Assembly (NCBI GenBank): GCA_964424335.1 | Contig: CAYRIY010000137.1 | Span: 1-7,928 of the forward strand | Length of the DNA stretch: 7,928 bases | Direction: 5' to 3' | Source: CAYRIY01 sp964424335 | Lineage (GTDB): Bacteria > Bacillota > Limnochordia > DTU080 > RSA5 | Shown: positions 5,409 through 7,928 of the stretch, piece after piece | Position numbering within the stretch: position 1 is the stretch's first letter | How the letters are laid out: each line of letters begins with the position of its first letter | Translations under genes and position numbers: made by a program | The notes under the pieces: generated by a model | Seen by the model: only the letters and a program-made list of their open reading frames with translations | Database searches by the model: none | Told to the model about the DNA's origin: nothing

Positions 5409-7924
5409 TCAACTGCGATCGTCTGAAACGCGACCCCGCCGTCATTGTCGATCACGCGAACGAAGACGGAGCGTTCCGCCGGCCCTTGAGAACCGACCGG
5501 ACGTGCAGCAAATCGGTGGCTGACCTCCTCGCCGACGGCCCAGTTGCCATCGCCGAAATCCCAGTAAACCGATGTGATCGTTCCGTCCACATCGCTCGCA
5601 TCGACGCTAAAGTGTACCAATTGCGGGTCATCTGCGTCGATGTGGTAGGAAGCTTCCACCACTGGAAGCTGGTTTTGCGCCGCTTTCGCCTCAAAGAAGT
5701 AGAGGTAGCTTCCAAGTATTCGCGCCCACTTGTCGATCGTTACCTCCGAGTGGACGTTCCACCCGTTGTAGAACCGGGCGAGGACCGGGTAGCGCGCCGG
5801 GTACGTCGCCTCGATCGGGGCGTCTCCATACTTTGCGAGTCGGTAGATCTCGGAGCTGCCCGCCCCGACCGGCACGCCCACTCTCGGCTCGTCGACGTCG
5901 CCGTATAGGTGCAGTTGATCGACGATGTCCGTCACGCGCTTGCTGCCAAGGCCTGTGATCTGCACGTACGATTGCGGGTTGGCGCCGAGCTCGTAGTTCA
6001 TGTTGGCAAGGGCGGTTTCAAGGTAGCGCGGATCGCCGAAGACTTCGTACGCGACAATGAGGTCGTAGGCGTGGCTGGCGGTGGGAAAGTACCAGCCGTA
6101 CGATTGATTGCGGATCGGGTCCTCTTCCATCGATAATCCGTACGCCCGACGCCACATGCTGTTGTAGAGGTATTCGTCCGCCGCTCGCTTGAGGGCAAGG
6201 CGCGTGGCGGACAACATGCCCGGGGACGTCTCCCGCGTGGTGTTAAGTATGTAACTGCGCGTCGCATTCCCATATGCCTCAAGGAGGTGCACCCATCCCC
6301 ACCGCCGCTCATGGGGTTTGTGGTTGACGAGGAAGTAATTGTGGTAGGCCTCCTCGCCTGTAGCGAGGTACAGCTCGACGGCCGCCCACACTCGCTCGTC
6401 CGCGTCGCCCCAGGTCTGGCCGTAGTGGTGGAAGTTGACGTGGCGATCGTTGGCCTCGAGCCACGCCCACGCACGCTTTGCCTTCTCGAGGTAGCGAATG
6501 GCGTCCTCCGGATAGTATTGGTTGACCAGAGGGTGGCGGGCCGCATGGGCTAGGGCTGCTGCATAGGCCGCCGTCGGCACGGTGTCTTTCGGATAGATCC
6601 AGCGCCCCGAGATGGGCTGCGGCATGTTCGTTTCGTAGCGAAAACGCTCCGACGGTTTGATCAAGCTGAAGACGCCGCCGTCCAGGGGATCTTGCATGTT
6701 TTCCAACCAGTCGAGGGCCCATTTGGCCTCCTCCAGGACGTCGGGAATGCCGTTTCCGCTAAACGGGAGCGACAAGTTGTCCGAGGCCGCGGTTTCGGGC
6801 CGCAAGGTCAACGCTTCGAGAAGGTAGTGAACGAAGTGCGCTCCGTTCACGGTGTACTTGCCGTAATCGCCCGCGTCATGGTGCCCCCTCGCGGTAGGAA
6901 GGTGCTGTAATTGCTCGTAGTCCGTGGTGTAGTGCGGCGGGTTTTGCGGCCTAAAGACGGACTCGGAAGCCGGGTGCAGGTATGCGTCGTCGACGTGGCC
7001 GGCCGGCCGGGAAAAGCGGGTAAACTGAGGCGTCAACCCATCGTATGCCGAGCGCTGTGTGACAAGGCCTCGCATCAGGATGGCGCCCACAGGATTGAGG
7101 GCGTCGGACGCAATCCGGAACGGGTATGAAATGCCGATATCCGGCACAAACACGCGGTAGGTTCCCTCGGCGCGCACTTCGGTAAAGTCCAGTTTGTACA
7201 CCTTTTGCCCCGTCTCGAAATCGAGGGAGCGGACAAGCTCCGCCGTGCCCGAATAGACAGTCTCGCCCGTATCGGCGTCAATTAGCGAGAAGGCGTCCAG
7301 GTCGAGCGGGAGTGGCCCCTGAGTCCCCGCATACTGCCCGACGAGTGCGTATTTGGGAAAGTCGGTCAAGTAGCCGACTTGGTTGACCCGAATGTTCTCG
7401 CTCACGTTGACGCGGGGGTCAAAGGTGAACGTGACGGTCGCGCCCGGTAAACCGGCCTCGGGCACGATGCTTAGGCGGTAGGTCGTTCCGATCTCGAACG
7501 GGCGCTCAAAGAGTAGAAAAACGTGACTCCCGATCTCTAGATCGTTCGTTCGGTTGGGGATCTTCAGTGCGCGCCGCCGAAAGGAGACAGCATCGGGGTG
7601 GATCGTTTCATGCTCGCCCGAAGAGGCGTCTGCGACTTCGATTGAGTAAAGGAGCGGATCCTGGACCTTTTCAGGATCCAAATCGACGTTGATCAGGTTG
7701 ATCGAGATTGCCGCCTCAGATTCGACGACGACATACGAGGGATCGGGAACCGATGAGATGACAAAGACCGATCGGCCGTCCGGTGTATGCACAGGTGTGC
7801 CCATGACGCCGGGAACGCCTCCTTCGAAACCGAACGCCGCGCCCCCTGCCGCGCCGATGACAACGGCGATCAAGGTCACAGCGTGAAACAGGCGCCAAAT
7901 TTGGGTGAAGATCGATGGAGTCAC
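5399..7924 (-). CDS. Secreted glycoside hydrolase family 9 protein with C-terminal PKD domain
   Basis: This protein of at least 841 residues is predicted to be exported and to hydrolyse a beta-glycan or oligosaccharide by the inverting GH9 mechanism. Residues 1-33 form a signal peptide or anchor with core AVTLIAVVIGAAGGAA. An Ig-like beta region spans about 50-170. A CelD_N-type Ig domain (from IRVNQVGYLTDFPKYA, 178-193) runs to about 272. The GH9 alpha/alpha barrel runs from about 275 to 745, and a PKD domain (DGTITSVYWDFGDG, 780-793) ends the protein. D350 and D353 in HDAGDYGKY are the GH9 base residues; NGIPDVLEEAKWALDWL (391-407) is typical; E727 in HSEVTIDKWA is the likely acid. The usual PHHR motif after TGLGSK (657-662) is absent. 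The GTG start lies four bases from the window edge and no ribosome-binding site is visible, so the true start may be further upstream. No carbohydrate-binding module or S-layer domain is seen. Confidence 0.88.
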   Translation of the reverse strand: MTPSIFTQIWRLFHAVTLIAVVIGAAGGAAFGFEGGVPGVMGTPVHTPDGRSVFVISSVPDPSYVVVESEAAISINLINVDLDPEKVQDPLLYSIEVADASSGEHETIHPDAVSFRRRALKIPNRTNDLEIGSHVFLLFERPFEIGTTYRLSIVPEAGLPGATVTFTFDPRVNVSENIRVNQVGYLTDFPKYALVGQYAGTQGPLPLDLDAFSLIDADTGETVYSGTAELVRSLDFETGQKVYKLDFTEVRAEGTYRVFVPDIGISYPFRIASDALNPVGAILMRGLVTQRSAYDGLTPQFTRFSRPAGHVDDAYLHPASESVFRPQNPPHYTTDYEQLQHLPTARGHHDAGDYGKYTVNGAHFVHYLLEALTLRPETAASDNLSLPFSGNGIPDVLEEAKWALDWLENMQDPLDGGVFSLIKPSERFRYETNMPQPISGRWIYPKDTVPTAAYAAALAHAARHPLVNQYYPEDAIRYLEKAKRAWAWLEANDRHVNFHHYGQTWGDADERVWAAVELYLATGEEAYHNYFLVNHKPHERRWGWVHLLEAYGNATRSYILNTTRETSPGMLSATRLALKRAADEYLYNSMWRRAYGLSMEEDPIRNQSYGWYFPTASHAYDLIVAYEVFGDPRYLETALANMNYELGANPQSYVQITGLGSKRVTDIVDQLHLYGDVDEPRVGVPVGAGSSEIYRLAKYGDAPIEATYPARYPVLARFYNGWNVHSEVTIDKWARILGSYLYFFEAKAAQNQLPVVEASYHIDADDPQLVHFSVDASDVDGTITSVYWDFGDGNWAVGEEVSHRFAARPVGSQGPAERSVFVRVIDNDGGVAFQTIAVELP

Positions 7925-7928
7925 TTGG

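Noticed and set aside
5486..6553. Open frames on both strands inside the GH9 gene
   Set aside because: All lie within the GH9 coding frame, which carries catalytic motifs throughout this stretch. The others have Arg- or Val-rich shadow compositions and no start signals.

Overview
The window carries six protein-coding genes, all read from the minus strand, and no mobile element, tRNA, rRNA or CRISPR array. GC content is moderately high. Shine-Dalgarno sites are purine-rich, five of the six starts are GTG or TTG, there is a Gram-positive-style intrinsic terminator, and a secreted family 9 glycosidase is present. Together these point to a Bacillota-type bacterium, possibly of the Alicyclobacillus/Paenibacillus kind. 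The taxonomic guess is low confidence because no phylogenetic marker is present.

Layout in the direction of transcription (high to low coordinates): a large secreted glycoside hydrolase family 9 protein with a C-terminal PKD domain (7924-5399), whose upstream region lies outside the window; a 392-base gap holding a coding-like orphan fragment, then a palindromic operator and a weak promoter; a ROK-family repressor (5006-3843); a ROK sugar kinase (3815-2871); a single-domain SIS sugar-phosphate isomerase of the GmhA type (2832-2269); a 206-base gap with a copy of the operator half-site and a small palindrome; a TIM-barrel sugar isomerase/epimerase-like protein (2062-1169); a Gfo/Idh/MocA NAD(P)-dependent oxidoreductase (1172-105) that overlaps it by four bases; and a strong rho-independent terminator (48-17) closing the unit.

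The most economical reading is a carbohydrate-use locus. The GH9 enzyme releases a sugar or oligosaccharide outside the cell, and a transporter not in the window imports it. The ROK kinase phosphorylates it, and the SIS protein, TIM-barrel protein and oxidoreductase rearrange or oxidise it, all under the ROK repressor. The substrate is unknown. By eye, the GH9 enzyme, the SIS isomerase, the TIM-barrel protein and the oxidoreductase each depart from their family's textbook active-site pattern. This suggests an unusual substrate or chemistry and is the main reason to look further. The two intergenic gaps share an exact 12-base sequence, which may place both halves of the locus under one regulator.
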